Positions 7,502-19,693 of a stretch of DNA of 64,000 nt are shown here, piece after piece. The DNA comes from Nocardioides cavernaquae (lineage in GTDB: Bacteria; Actinomycetota; Actinomycetes; Propionibacteriales; Nocardioidaceae), in assembly GCF_003600895.1 (NCBI RefSeq), contig NZ_QYRP01000002.1, positions 2,294,001-2,358,000 of the forward strand, in the 5' to 3' direction. The translations under genes were made by a program, and so were the position numbers. The notes under the pieces were generated by a model. That model was not told the origin of the DNA. It did no database searches and worked only from the letters and a program-made list of their open reading frames with translations. The stretch's first letter is position 1. The number at the start of each line of letters is the position of its first letter.

Positions 7502-8347
7502 TCACGCCCTTTCCAGTGGCGCTGGGGTGGCGGCGTAGTTGCGCGCCGCGTGGACAATGCGGGTCGCGGCCCGCGGGCCGAGGTCTCGTGCCCGGCGGAC
7601 CAGCCACGGCACGCTGGCGGCGAGCAGGATGCGTGCGGACTCCCTCCGGTCTGCTGTCGATCCGGTCGGGGCCAGCGGGGGCAGGTCGAAGGCAAGTCCG
7701 AGTGAGTTCAGGTGCTCCGCGACGTTGCGGGCCAGCAGCCGGTGGCCGGCCTCGGAGGGATGGAGGCGGTCGATGGCCCAGTAGCCGCGCTGCGCGCCGA
7801 TGCCGAGATCCTCGAGGTCGATCTGGATGCATCCGAATCGCTCGCACACCTCGTCATAGATCGCGTTGAGCTCCTCGATCCGTTCGCGCATCGGTCGTGC
7901 CAGCCAACGTGGCAGCCCGAGAACCCGGCTGTGGTCGTGGAAACGCACGGTGACCACGATCGCGCCGGACTGGGTCAGTGCCTCCACGCAGTCGAGGAGG
8001 TCCGCGCGGGTCCGCGACCGATCCCAGCTGGAGCGCATCACGTCGTTGATGCCCACGACGAGTGAGGCGACCTGGGGACGGTGGTCGAGCGCTTCGCCAA
8101 GTTGCGTGCCTCGCACGTCGCGCACCGTGGCACCCGACTGGGCGAGGTTGCAGAAGGAGATGTGGTGAGCGGTCCCGATCGCTTCGGTCAGGATCGCGGC
8201 CCAGCCGCGCCAGTGGTCGCCGACGCGGTCACCGAGGCCGTACGTCGCGGAGTCGCCGAGAGCAACCACGCGGACGTAGCCAGTCAGACAGCTGGTCGGC
8301 ACACCGCCATTGCTGTTGGTCGATCCGCCGGGAATCTGCTGGTTCAT
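7502..8347 (-). CDS. SGNH/GDSL hydrolase family protein
   Basis: A 281-residue lipase/esterase-like protein. Block I is VVALGDSATYGLG (nucleophile Ser), block III is GINDV (Asn), and block V is DRLHPSEAGH (Asp and His), so the catalytic set is complete. No signal peptide is visible, so a cytosolic role is likely. The ATG at 8347 is preferred because GGAGG lies eight bases upstream; a GTG at 8356 would overlap that ribosome-binding site. The substrate (ester, acyl or acetyl group) cannot be told from sequence. Followed by two small coupled genes. Confidence 0.85.
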   Translation of the reverse strand: MNQQIPGGSTNSNGGVPTSCLTGYVRVVALGDSATYGLGDRVGDHWRGWAAILTEAIGTAHHISFCNLAQSGATVRDVRGTQLGEALDHRPQVASLVVGINDVMRSSWDRSRTRADLLDCVEALTQSGAIVVTVRFHDHSRVLGLPRWLARPMRERIEELNAIYDEVCERFGCIQIDLEDLGIGAQRGYWAIDRLHPSEAGHRLLARNVAEHLNSLGLAFDLPPLAPTGSTADRRESARILLAASVPWLVRRARDLGPRAATRIVHAARNYAATPAPLERA

Positions 8348-8460
8348 CGTGGTCACCTCCGCCGAGTGGTCTCTTCCTCAACGGTCGTGCGACACGGGCG
8401 TGCAGACATGCCGGGAACTACGCGGAGCGGTACCTGATTGCCTGTCCAGACAGTGACTGC

Positions 8461-10809
8461 TCAGGTGTTGGAGCCGCTGCTCTCGACGTGGTCGGCCACC
8501 CAGGCGGCGATCTGGGTGCGCGAAGTGCACGCGAGTTTCATCAGGACGTTCTCGACATGTCCTTCCGCAGTGCGTTCGGAGATGACGAGACTGGCCGCGA
8601 TCTCTCGGTTGCTCAGCCCGTCGGCAACGAGTGAGGCCACCTGGCGCTCGCGCCGGGTCAAGATCGACCATGCCGACGGAGCAGAGGCCTGAGCGGGCGC
8701 GGGTTCGGAGAGTGCGAACGCAGTCGCCTCGGCGACATCCATCGAGCTGCCGCGCTGGCGGGCCCGATCGGCGGCGGTGGCGCTGAGCATCCGCGCAATG
8801 CGCGCCTCGCAGGCGAGGAGCGCGTCCTCCAGCTCGGGGAAGATCGAGGGCGGAGCGCCAGCTGCCCGGGTGAGTGACGTGACGACCCCCAGGAGCACGG
8901 CTGATCCCTCGAGGTCGCCGAGGTCAGCATGTGCCAGCGCGAGCGCGGCCAGTGCCCACACCGATCCCATGCTGTCTGCCATCGACCTTCGCAGCCGAAG
9001 GCTCTCCTCGAGGTCGCGGCGGGCGCCCTCTGGATCGCCGTGTCGCCAGGCGGAGAGTCCGAGGGCCCAGAGTGACGTGGCGCGCCACCAGATCTCGCCG
9101 CGCGGCTGAGTGATCTCGAGGACCCGCTGGTGCGAGGCGTCGGTGCCTCCCTGGTCGCCGGCCATGGCAAGTGTGAATCCCTGCGCGACCAGAAGCTCCA
9201 CCTCGCGGCTCAGGTCGCCAGATCGATGGTGGCCGTCGATCGCGGCAGGAAAGTGCGCGAGGGCACCTTCCGGATCGCCCTCGAAGATCGCGAGTACGCC
9301 GGGGATGGTGGCGGCGTACGCGTCCCTCTCAGCACCTTCGAGGACGGGGACGAGGGAGAGCGCCGCGTTGGCCGAACGGCGCGCTGCTTCAAGGTTCCCC
9401 TGGAGGCCGGCGCAGGTCATCGCCGTGTAGAGGCCGACGATGCGCTCCTTCGGGGTGCCGACCTGCTCCTGTCCCAGTGCGCGGCCGAGCCAGTAGCGAG
9501 CCTCGGTCATCAGACCGCGCGAGAGCCAGTAGAGATAGAGGCCGTTGACGGACCGGAGGGCCTCGGCGGACTCGCCGGCCGGCTGCAGGCTGAAGTCGAG
9601 GGCCTCGCGGATGTTGGACAGATCCGCGTCGATCCGGGCGGCCATGACGGCCTGCTCCTGGCTGAGCAGGTCGGCCTCGAAGGTGCGGATGGATTGGTGA
9701 TACCAGGATGCGTGACGACTGCGTATCGAGGTGGTCTCGGCTGATGCCAGCAGCTGTTCCGCCCCATAGGCGCGGATCGACTCCAGCAACTTGAAGGAAG
9801 GCCGGCTGCGGCGCATCTCGCGCGTCACGATGGACTTGTCGACCAGCGACTCGACCAGGTCAAGGACCTCCTCGCGCTCGACGGTGCCGCCGGCGCAGAT
9901 GCCCTCCGCGGCCTCCAGATCGAAGCTGCCGACGAACACTGACAGTCGACTCCAGAGCAGTTGCTCCTTCTCGCTGCACTGGTCGAAGCTCCAGTCGATG
10001 CATTGCCGCAGCGTCTTGTGGCGGCTCGGTGCGATCCTGCTGCCGTTCGTCAGGACGGCGAAGAGGTCTGCGAGCCGGTCGACCAGCTGGTCGGGGGCGA
10101 GCGTGCGAACCCGAGCTGCGGCGAGCTCGATGGCGAGGGGTACGCCGTCCACCTGCGAGCAGATCCGGGCCACATCCCGGCTGTTCTCGTCGGTGAGCTC
10201 GAAGTCGGTCGTCGCGGTGGTGGCCCGGTCGATGAACAGCTGCACCGACTCGTAGCGCGTCACCGAGGTGGCAGTCGTCTCGTCAGGGTTGTCCGGGACC
10301 CCCAGCGGACTCAGCCTCAGGGTCGTCTCGCCGGGGACGCCGAGCGGTTCGCGACTGGTGGCAAGGATTCGAAGGGCAGGGGCCGCGCGAAGCAAGTCAT
10401 GGGCCGCGAGGGCGCTCGCCTCGAGGAGGTGTTCGCAGTTGTCCAGCACAACCAGGAGCTGTGCGTCTGACATCAGCTGGGCAAGCGAGAAGGGGGTGAG
10501 TTCGGTCGATGACTCGGCGACACCGAGAGCGTCCGCCACCGCCTGGGTGACCAAGGCGGGGTCGTGGACCTGCCCGAGCTCGCACAGCCAGACGCCGTCG
10601 CGGAAAGACCGGGAAACCGACGCTGCGGTTCGGAGCGCCAGCCGGGTCTTGCCGACGCCACCTGGCCCGACGATGGTCACCAGCGGCGAGCGCGTGAAGA
10701 GCCGGCGGACCTCCTCGAGCTCTTTTCTGCGTCCGACGAAGCTGTCGATCTCCCCGGGCAGGAAGCCAGCTCGCGGCCGAAGCGGAGACCTCGCGACAGT
10801 CGGCGGCAT
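8461..10809 (-). CDS. Large LuxR-family regulator with AAA/NB-ARC-type ATPase
   Basis: A 782-residue regulator. After FVGRRKEL (about residue 25) comes Walker A VGPGGVGKT, Walker B LLVVLDNCEH and the sensor ATSREPLG, as in LAL/AfsR-like ATPases. The middle (about 380-690) is helical and repeat-rich, as in TPR sensor modules. The C-terminus (about 715-775) is a LuxR helix-turn-helix (LTRRERQVASLVADGLSNRE). GAGAGG precedes ATG 10809. It may control the neighbouring hydrolase cassette or the DUF2306 gene; target and ligand are unknown. Transcribed after DUF2306 with a 14-base gap. Confidence 0.9.
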   Translation of the reverse strand: MPPTVARSPLRPRAGFLPGEIDSFVGRRKELEEVRRLFTRSPLVTIVGPGGVGKTRLALRTAASVSRSFRDGVWLCELGQVHDPALVTQAVADALGVAESSTELTPFSLAQLMSDAQLLVVLDNCEHLLEASALAAHDLLRAAPALRILATSREPLGVPGETTLRLSPLGVPDNPDETTATSVTRYESVQLFIDRATTATTDFELTDENSRDVARICSQVDGVPLAIELAAARVRTLAPDQLVDRLADLFAVLTNGSRIAPSRHKTLRQCIDWSFDQCSEKEQLLWSRLSVFVGSFDLEAAEGICAGGTVEREEVLDLVESLVDKSIVTREMRRSRPSFKLLESIRAYGAEQLLASAETTSIRSRHASWYHQSIRTFEADLLSQEQAVMAARIDADLSNIREALDFSLQPAGESAEALRSVNGLYLYWLSRGLMTEARYWLGRALGQEQVGTPKERIVGLYTAMTCAGLQGNLEAARRSANAALSLVPVLEGAERDAYAATIPGVLAIFEGDPEGALAHFPAAIDGHHRSGDLSREVELLVAQGFTLAMAGDQGGTDASHQRVLEITQPRGEIWWRATSLWALGLSAWRHGDPEGARRDLEESLRLRRSMADSMGSVWALAALALAHADLGDLEGSAVLLGVVTSLTRAAGAPPSIFPELEDALLACEARIARMLSATAADRARQRGSSMDVAEATAFALSEPAPAQASAPSAWSILTRRERQVASLVADGLSNREIAASLVISERTAEGHVENVLMKLACTSRTQIAAWVADHVESSGSNT

Positions 10810-10823
10810 CTCGACCTCTCTGC

Positions 10824-12008
10824 TCAGGCCCTCCCACTTCGCATGGTATGCCCGAGAGGGCCTGCGGGGCTCGTGAAGTTGAGTGGGGCGCCGATTCGAG
10901 CCACGACGAGTGTGAAGCTAACGGCGATGGGCCCGGAGAAGCCCACCATCAGCGCCGCGATCATCCCGACTGGGTAGCCCCACAGGATCGCGGACGCGAG
11001 GTGGACCATCACCACGCCGAGCGGTGCGATGGCTGCACCCCATGCCAGCCAGCGCCAGCGCAGCTCGAGCGCTGCGTCGCGGGCGCGGCGAGCGCCACGG
11101 ACCCCGCAGAGGCATGACGCCGTGTATGCGACCGAACAGCCCAGGGGGATCCACAGGACCCCGGCCGGGACGACTGCGCTCGCCTGGTCAACGCGGAGGG
11201 CCAGGAGGCCGACGGACCCCGCGGCGACGGCAAGCAGCCACACGTACGTCGAGGCGGCGGCGCGAACGGCGGCGTCGTCGTGACGGCTGCGCAAGCTCAG
11301 CTGAACGGCGATTGCCGCACCTCCGGGGGCAAGGACGCCGAGCATGCTCGACCCCATGTCCACGTTGTCGAGAAGGCTGTGGTGCGGAAAGAGCGGCGCA
11401 AGCAAGATCCACACAGCACGCAGCAGCGGAGCCGTCATCATGAAGGCGAAGTTCAGATACATCCAGGCCTGGTGCGTGATGACATCGCGACGCCGTATGG
11501 CCCAGATGGCGATGAATCCGCTTGCGAGGGTGCTCAGATCGAGCGACCACAGCTGGAGGTACATCGCGTTGCCGCCCAGGTAGTCGGCGGTACCGCCCCG
11601 GACCAGGAAGACCAACGCTGCGCCCATGCTGATCGTCATGAGCCCGACGTAGATCCGACCGACCCAGCGGTGCTCCACCAGGCTGCGCCGCCGGCGGCGC
11701 GCGCTCAGCTGGTGCACTGCCAGGATCAGTGCCAGGCCGCCGAGGACCGTGTGGAGCAACAGGACCCAGGTGTTGTCGAGGTAGTCGACTCGGCGAATCG
11801 AGCTGATCGAGCCAGCCCCAGAGGTGTACTCAGCGCCGTTGATCGCCGCCGTGATGGCTTGCTGCCACTGCGGTGCATCCGCCACGAAGGCGAACCACAT
11901 GTAGGACATCGCGAGGGGTGCGTAGAGGACGGCGATGACCATCAGCACGATCCGCCCCGCGCGGCGGACCGAGGGTGCTGGGAGGCGCCGGGTCATGGAC
12001 GGAGTCAT
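10824..12008 (-). CDS. DUF2306-type integral membrane protein
   Basis: A 394-residue membrane protein with about nine hydrophobic segments. The family features are a His-rich TM region (LHTVLGGLALILAVHQL), the motif EHRWVGRIYVG and RDVITHQAWMYLNFAF, as in DUF2306 proteins, whose conserved histidines are compatible with heme or metal binding. No function is established. Start at 12008 is the first ATG; a second at 11996 is possible and no good ribosome-binding site favours either. It begins 17 bases after the acs stop, so it may be co-transcribed with acs. Confidence 0.75.
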   Translation of the reverse strand: MTPSMTRRLPAPSVRRAGRIVLMVIAVLYAPLAMSYMWFAFVADAPQWQQAITAAINGAEYTSGAGSISSIRRVDYLDNTWVLLLHTVLGGLALILAVHQLSARRRRRSLVEHRWVGRIYVGLMTISMGAALVFLVRGGTADYLGGNAMYLQLWSLDLSTLASGFIAIWAIRRRDVITHQAWMYLNFAFMMTAPLLRAVWILLAPLFPHHSLLDNVDMGSSMLGVLAPGGAAIAVQLSLRSRHDDAAVRAAASTYVWLLAVAAGSVGLLALRVDQASAVVPAGVLWIPLGCSVAYTASCLCGVRGARRARDAALELRWRWLAWGAAIAPLGVVMVHLASAILWGYPVGMIAALMVGFSGPIAVSFTLVVARIGAPLNFTSPAGPLGHTMRSGRA

Positions 12009-12025
12009 GATTGGAGTTGGCGACG

Positions 12026-14032
<2,007 letters not shown>

Positions 14033-14071
14033 GGTGATCCTGCTCTTCGTCGTCGTGCTGGGAAGTGAGGA

Positions 14072-14115
14072 CGGGTGCGCGCGCTCGGACTGTGTGTGAA
14101 CAGCGCGCGCACCCG
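14072..14115 (-). terminator. 14-bp hairpin between fadB-type gene and acs
   Basis: Bases 14072-14085 (CGGGTGCGCGCGCT) are exactly complementary to 14102-14115, with a 16-base loop. It lies just after the stop of the fadB-type gene on the minus strand and before acs. Strong stem, no clear T-run; a likely terminator or attenuator for the beta-oxidation operon. Confidence 0.65.
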
Positions 14116-14128
14116 GATTGGGGGACCG

Positions 14129-16300
14129 TCAGGCAGGGAAGCCTGTTCCGGTCTCGACCAGCCCGCGCAGGTACGGCGTGGGCCGGAGGTGCTCGCCGTA
14201 CGCGTCCGCGAGCTCGTCGGCGCGATCGATGAAGGCCGCGAGACCGACCGATCCGTCAGCAGCCTCGAAGCCGGTCATGTACTGCGCGGCACCGCCGGTG
14301 AGGCCGGGGAAGCCGATGCCGAGGATGGAGCCGACGTTGGCGTGGGCAGCTGACATGAGGACGCCCTCTTCGATGCAGTGTGCCGTCTCGAGCGCCTCGC
14401 GGACCAGCATCCGGTCGCGCAGGTCCGCGATCGGAACCTCGATCCCCGATGGCGGGAAGAGGCTGGAGAGGCCGTTCCAGATCGAGCCGCGGCGCCCGTC
14501 GGCGTAGTCGTAGAAGCCCGCGCCGCGGAGCTTGCCGGCGCGGCTCGCGTCGATCATCGCGTAGCAGACCCGCTCGGTCACGGTCTGCTCGGTGCTCCCG
14601 CTCGCTTCCCGGGTCGTGCTTGCGATCTTCACGAGCAGTTCCAGGTTGAGCTCGTCGGCGAGCTGCAGCGGGCCGACCGGGTAGCCGGCCTGGGTGGCGG
14701 CCCGCTCGATCGAGAGCGGGTGGACACCTTCGTCGAGCAGCGCGAGGCCTTCCTCGATGCGTGTGCAGATGACACGGGAGGTGAAGAAGCCACGGGAGTC
14801 GTTGACGACGATCGGGGTCTTGCGGATCTGGAGGACCACGTCGTACGCCTTGGCGAGCGCCTCGTCGGAGGTGTCGGCACCGCGGATGATCTCGACGAGC
14901 GGCATCTTGTCGACCGGCGAGAAGAAGTGCATGCCGATGAAGTCCGTGGGGCGGTCGATGCCCTTGGCCAGGTCGGTGATCGGCAGGGTCGAGGTGTTCG
15001 AGCAGAGCAGCGCGTCGTTGTTGATGTAGGGCGCGACCTCGGCGAAGACGTTCTGCTTCAGCGCGACGTCCTCGAAGACGGCCTCGATGACCAGGTCGCA
15101 CCCGGTGAGGTCGGCAGGGTTCGACGTGGGGGTGATCAGGGCCAGCAGCTCGTCGGACTTCTCCTGGCTCAGCTTGCCTCGTGAGATCGCCCGGTCGTTG
15201 ATGTTGGCGGTGTAGGCCTTGCCGCGCTCGGCAGCCTCCAGGGTGACGTCCTTCAGGACGACCTCCATGCCCGCCTGGGCACACACGTAGGCGATGCCGG
15301 CGCCCATCATGCCGGCGCCGAGGACACCCACCTTGGTGCCGCGGTAGGTAGGCACACCCGCAGGCCGGAGACCACCTGCGTTGATCGACTGCAGGTCGAA
15401 GAAGAAGGCCTGGATCATGTTCTTCGCCTGCTGGCCGGTGGCGAGCTTCGCGAAGTAGCGGGACTCGATGCGCGAGGCGGTGTCGAAGTCGACCTGGGCG
15501 CCCTCGATGGCCGCGGAGACGATCGCCTTGGGGGCGCGGTAGTCGGCCTGCCGGAGCTGCTTGCGCAGCATGGGCGCGAAGACAGGGAGGTACGCCGCCA
15601 TCTGCGGCGAGCCCGGAGCGCCGCCCGGAAGCTTGAACCCCTTGATGTCCCACGGCTGGGTGTGCGCCTCGGGGTTGGCCTTGATCCACGCCTTCGCGGC
15701 GGGGAGCAGCTCCTCGCGGGTGGCGACGACCTCATCGATGAGGCCGATCTCCTTCGCCGCCGCGGGCTTGAACTTCCTGCCGGCTCCGATGATCTCGCCG
15801 ATCGCCTTGGCCAGCCCGAACATGCGGACCGTGCGGGTGATGCCACCGCCGCCCGGGAGGAGGCCGAGCTGCACCTCGGGAAGGCCGATCGGGTAGGAAC
15901 CGTCGACGGCGATGCGGTGGTTCGCGGCGAGCGCGAGCTCGAGGCCGCCGCCCATCGTCGCCCCGTTGATGGCGGCAACGACAGGCTTGTCGAGGAGCTC
16001 GAGCTTGCGCAGCGGCGCCTTGTTCGACTCGACCATGGTGAAGGCCGCGTCGGCGTTCGCCGGGGTGATCGCGACGATCGCCTTGAGGTCGCCGCCGGCG
16101 AGGAACGTCTTCTTGGCCGACGTGATGACCACGCCCGTGACCTCGTCGGATGCCGCGAGGATGCGGGCGACGGCCTCGTTCATCGACGCCAGGTAGGCGT
16201 CGTTCATCGTGTTCGTCGACTGGGTCGGGTCGTCCAGGGTGAGGGTGACGATGCCGTCGGAGTCGATGTCGTACCGGACGGCGGGTGCATTGGTGGTCAT
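14129..16300 (-). CDS. fadB: Bifunctional enoyl-CoA hydratase / 3-hydroxyacyl-CoA dehydrogenase
   Basis: A 723-residue FadB/FadJ-type alpha subunit. Residues 1-200 form the crotonase domain (KKTFLAGGDLKAI; INGATMGGGLELALAANHR). The NAD-binding Rossmann motif GVLGAGMMGAGIA is near residue 327, followed by SNTSTLPI and MHFFSPVDKMPLVEI of the dehydrogenase. It catalyses hydration and oxidation steps of fatty acid beta-oxidation with the thiolase encoded immediately upstream (39-base gap). Whether it is FadB- or FadJ-like cannot be settled by eye. A ribosome-binding AAGGA precedes ATG 16300. Confidence 0.94.
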   Translation of the reverse strand: MTTNAPAVRYDIDSDGIVTLTLDDPTQSTNTMNDAYLASMNEAVARILAASDEVTGVVITSAKKTFLAGGDLKAIVAITPANADAAFTMVESNKAPLRKLELLDKPVVAAINGATMGGGLELALAANHRIAVDGSYPIGLPEVQLGLLPGGGGITRTVRMFGLAKAIGEIIGAGRKFKPAAAKEIGLIDEVVATREELLPAAKAWIKANPEAHTQPWDIKGFKLPGGAPGSPQMAAYLPVFAPMLRKQLRQADYRAPKAIVSAAIEGAQVDFDTASRIESRYFAKLATGQQAKNMIQAFFFDLQSINAGGLRPAGVPTYRGTKVGVLGAGMMGAGIAYVCAQAGMEVVLKDVTLEAAERGKAYTANINDRAISRGKLSQEKSDELLALITPTSNPADLTGCDLVIEAVFEDVALKQNVFAEVAPYINNDALLCSNTSTLPITDLAKGIDRPTDFIGMHFFSPVDKMPLVEIIRGADTSDEALAKAYDVVLQIRKTPIVVNDSRGFFTSRVICTRIEEGLALLDEGVHPLSIERAATQAGYPVGPLQLADELNLELLVKIASTTREASGSTEQTVTERVCYAMIDASRAGKLRGAGFYDYADGRRGSIWNGLSSLFPPSGIEVPIADLRDRMLVREALETAHCIEEGVLMSAAHANVGSILGIGFPGLTGGAAQYMTGFEAADGSVGLAAFIDRADELADAYGEHLRPTPYLRGLVETGTGFPA

Positions 16301-16339
16301 GTCAGTCCTTGGGTGAGTACGTCGGTGGGCGGAGTCGAC

Positions 16340-17551
<1,212 letters not shown>

Positions 17552-17592
17552 CGACTTTGCTCCTCGTTGTGTGCTGGATGGGCTGTTCGCGT

Positions 17593-18765
17593 TCACGAGC
17601 TGCTGCCGATCAAGGAGCGGGCCATGACCACGCGCTGGATCTGGTTCGTGCCCTCGTAGATCTGCGTGATCTTGGCGTCGCGCATCATCCGCTCGAGGGG
17701 GAAGTCGCGGGTGTAGCCGGCACCGCCGAGCAGCTGGACGGCGTCGGTGGTCACCTGCATGGCGACGTCGGAGGCGTAGCACTTGGCTGCGGCGCCGAAG
17801 AAGGAGAGGTCGGGGTCGTTGCGTTCGGACTTCGAGGCCGCGACGTAGACCATCTGGCGAGCGGCCTCGAGGTGCATGGCCATGTCGGCGAGCATGAACT
17901 GGAGGCCCTGGAAGTCGGCGATGCGCTTGCCGAACTGCTTGCGCTCGCGGACGTAGTCGAGGGCGTGGTCGAGTGCGCCCTGGGCGATGCCGACGGCCTG
18001 TGCACCGATCGTCACGCGCGTGTGGTCCAGTGTGCGCAGCGCGAGCTTGAGGCCTTCGCCCTGCCCGCCGACCATGCGGTCGCCGGGGATGCGCACGTTG
18101 TCGAAGTTGAGCTCGCGGGTCGGGGATCCCTTGATCCCGAGCTTCCGCTCGGGGGCACCGAAGGTGAAGCCCTCGTCGGACTTCTCCAGCACGAAGGCGG
18201 TGACGTTCGCGCCCCGACGGCCGTCGGGGTCGGTCACGGCGAGGACCGTGTAGTACTCGGCGGCACCAGCGTTGGTGATCCAGGACTTCTGGCCGTTGAT
18301 CACCCAGCCGTCGCCGTCGGGGGTGGCGCGGCACTTCATCGACGCGGTGTCGCTGCCGGCCTCGCGCTCGGAGAGGCCGTAGGCGAAGAGTGCCTCCCCG
18401 CGGGCCACCGGCGGCAGGTACTTCGCCTTGACCTCCTCGGACGCCCCGAGCAGCAGCGGCATCGTGCCGAGCTTGTTCACCGCGGGGATCAGCGAGGAGG
18501 ACGCACATGCGCGGGCGACTTCCTCGATGACGATGCAGGTGGCGAGGGCGTCGGCGCCGGCGCCGCCGTACTCCTCGGGGATGTGCGGCGCGTGGAAGTC
18601 CGCTGCGCGCAGTGCGTCGTACGCCGTCTGCGGGAAGGAGGCGGTCTCGTCGACCTGCGCGGCGTCGGGCGCGATCTTGTCCTCGGCCAGCGAGCGGACC
18701 GCCTGGCGGATCTCCTCGTGCTCCTCGGTGATGCGGAAGAGGTCGAAGTCGTTGTTGCGGGTCAT
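17593..18765 (-). CDS. Acyl-CoA dehydrogenase
   Basis: A 390-residue flavoprotein of short/medium/branched-chain acyl-CoA dehydrogenase type. The FAD/substrate motif [11 protein letters not shown] is near residue 133 and WITNAG near 160. The catalytic Glu is in [11 protein letters not shown] near the C-terminus, the canonical place for short/medium-chain enzymes. It passes electrons to ETF. Located between hbd and thiolase with short gaps (17 and 41 bases), it is part of one beta-oxidation operon. Chain-length preference is not readable. Confidence 0.94.
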   Translation of the reverse strand: MTRNNDFDLFRITEEHEEIRQAVRSLAEDKIAPDAAQVDETASFPQTAYDALRAADFHAPHIPEEYGGAGADALATCIVIEEVARACASSSLIPAVNKLGTMPLLLGASEEVKAKYLPPVARGEALFAYGLSEREAGSDTASMKCRATPDGDGWVINGQKSWITNAGAAEYYTVLAVTDPDGRRGANVTAFVLEKSDEGFTFGAPERKLGIKGSPTRELNFDNVRIPGDRMVGGQGEGLKLALRTLDHTRVTIGAQAVGIAQGALDHALDYVRERKQFGKRIADFQGLQFMLADMAMHLEAARQMVYVAASKSERNDPDLSFFGAAAKCYASDVAMQVTTDAVQLLGGAGYTRDFPLERMMRDAKITQIYEGTNQIQRVVMARSLIGSSS

Positions 18766-18782
18766 GGAAGGGGTCTCCGGGA

Positions 18783-19625
18783 TCAGTAGGTGTAGAAGCC
18801 GCGGCCGGCCTTGCGACCGAGCAGGCCGGCGTCGACCATGCGCAGCAGGAGTGGGGGAGCGGCGTACAGGGGCTCCTTGAACTCTTCGTAGAGGGAGTCG
18901 GCCACGGCCTTGGTGGTGTCGAGGCCGATCAGGTCGGCGAGGGCAAGCGGGCCCTGCGGGTGCGCGGCGCCGAGGACCAGGCCGCGGTCGATGTCCTCGG
19001 GGCTGGCGAAGCCGGACTCGAGCATCCGGATCGCGGAGAGGATGAAGGGGATCAGGAGGGCGTTGACGACGAAGCCGGCGCGGTCCTGGCAGTCGATGGC
19101 CTGCTTGCCGAGCCTGCCTTCGACCAGCGCGCGAGCCCGCTCGGTGACCTCGGGCGAGGTGAGCAGGGAGGGGACGATCTCGACCAGCTTGAGAACGGGC
19201 ACGGGGTTGAAGAAGTGGATGCCGACGACGTTCTCGGGGCGGTTGGTGACGACGCCGAGCTTCATGATCGGGATCGAGGAGGTGTTGGAGGCAAGGATCG
19301 CGTCCGGGGCCTCCACCACCTTGTCGAGGCGGCTGAAGAGGTCGGCCTTGGCCTGCTCGTCCTCGACGATCGCCTCGATCACGATCTCGCGGTCGGCCAT
19401 CGCGTCGACGGTGGTCTCGAGGCGGATGCGGGAGAGGACTTCGTCGGCGGAGTCGATCTTGCCCTTCGCCTCGGCGCGCTGCAGCGACCGCTCGAGCCGC
19501 TTGCGGCCCGCGTCAGCCGCGAGGACGCTCGACTCCACGACGACCACGTCGAGTCCGGCTCGTGCCGAGACCTCCGCGATGCCGGCGCCCATCAGGCCGC
19601 AGCCCACCACACCAAGCTTGTCCAC
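18783..19625 (-). CDS. hbd: 3-hydroxybutyryl-CoA dehydrogenase
   Basis: A 280-residue NAD(P)-dependent dehydrogenase, the usual length of Hbd/PaaH. The N-terminus [19 protein letters not shown] is the Rossmann motif; [24 protein letters not shown] and [15 protein letters not shown] are family signatures. GTG 19625 is chosen because ACGAGGAG precedes it and the Rossmann strand begins three residues later; longer frames have no such site. It acts on 3-hydroxybutyryl-CoA and similar short hydroxyacyl-CoAs, in an operon with icmF and acyl-CoA dehydrogenase. Confidence 0.93.
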   Translation of the reverse strand: MDKLGVVGCGLMGAGIAEVSARAGLDVVVVESSVLAADAGRKRLERSLQRAEAKGKIDSADEVLSRIRLETTVDAMADREIVIEAIVEDEQAKADLFSRLDKVVEAPDAILASNTSSIPIMKLGVVTNRPENVVGIHFFNPVPVLKLVEIVPSLLTSPEVTERARALVEGRLGKQAIDCQDRAGFVVNALLIPFILSAIRMLESGFASPEDIDRGLVLGAAHPQGPLALADLIGLDTTKAVADSLYEEFKEPLYAAPPLLLRMVDAGLLGRKAGRGFYTY

Positions 19626-19693
19626 TGTCCTGCTCCTCGTCTGTCGCTGAAAATGTCGGGGGAATCTCGGGGTCTGGCTGATCTGTCGGGTGG

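Noticed and set aside
17552..18508. N-terminal 319-codon extension of the thiolase frame
   Set aside because: It is an out-of-frame reading of the acyl-CoA dehydrogenase gene; the thiolase N-terminus [13 protein letters not shown] begins at 17551 with a ribosome-binding site.
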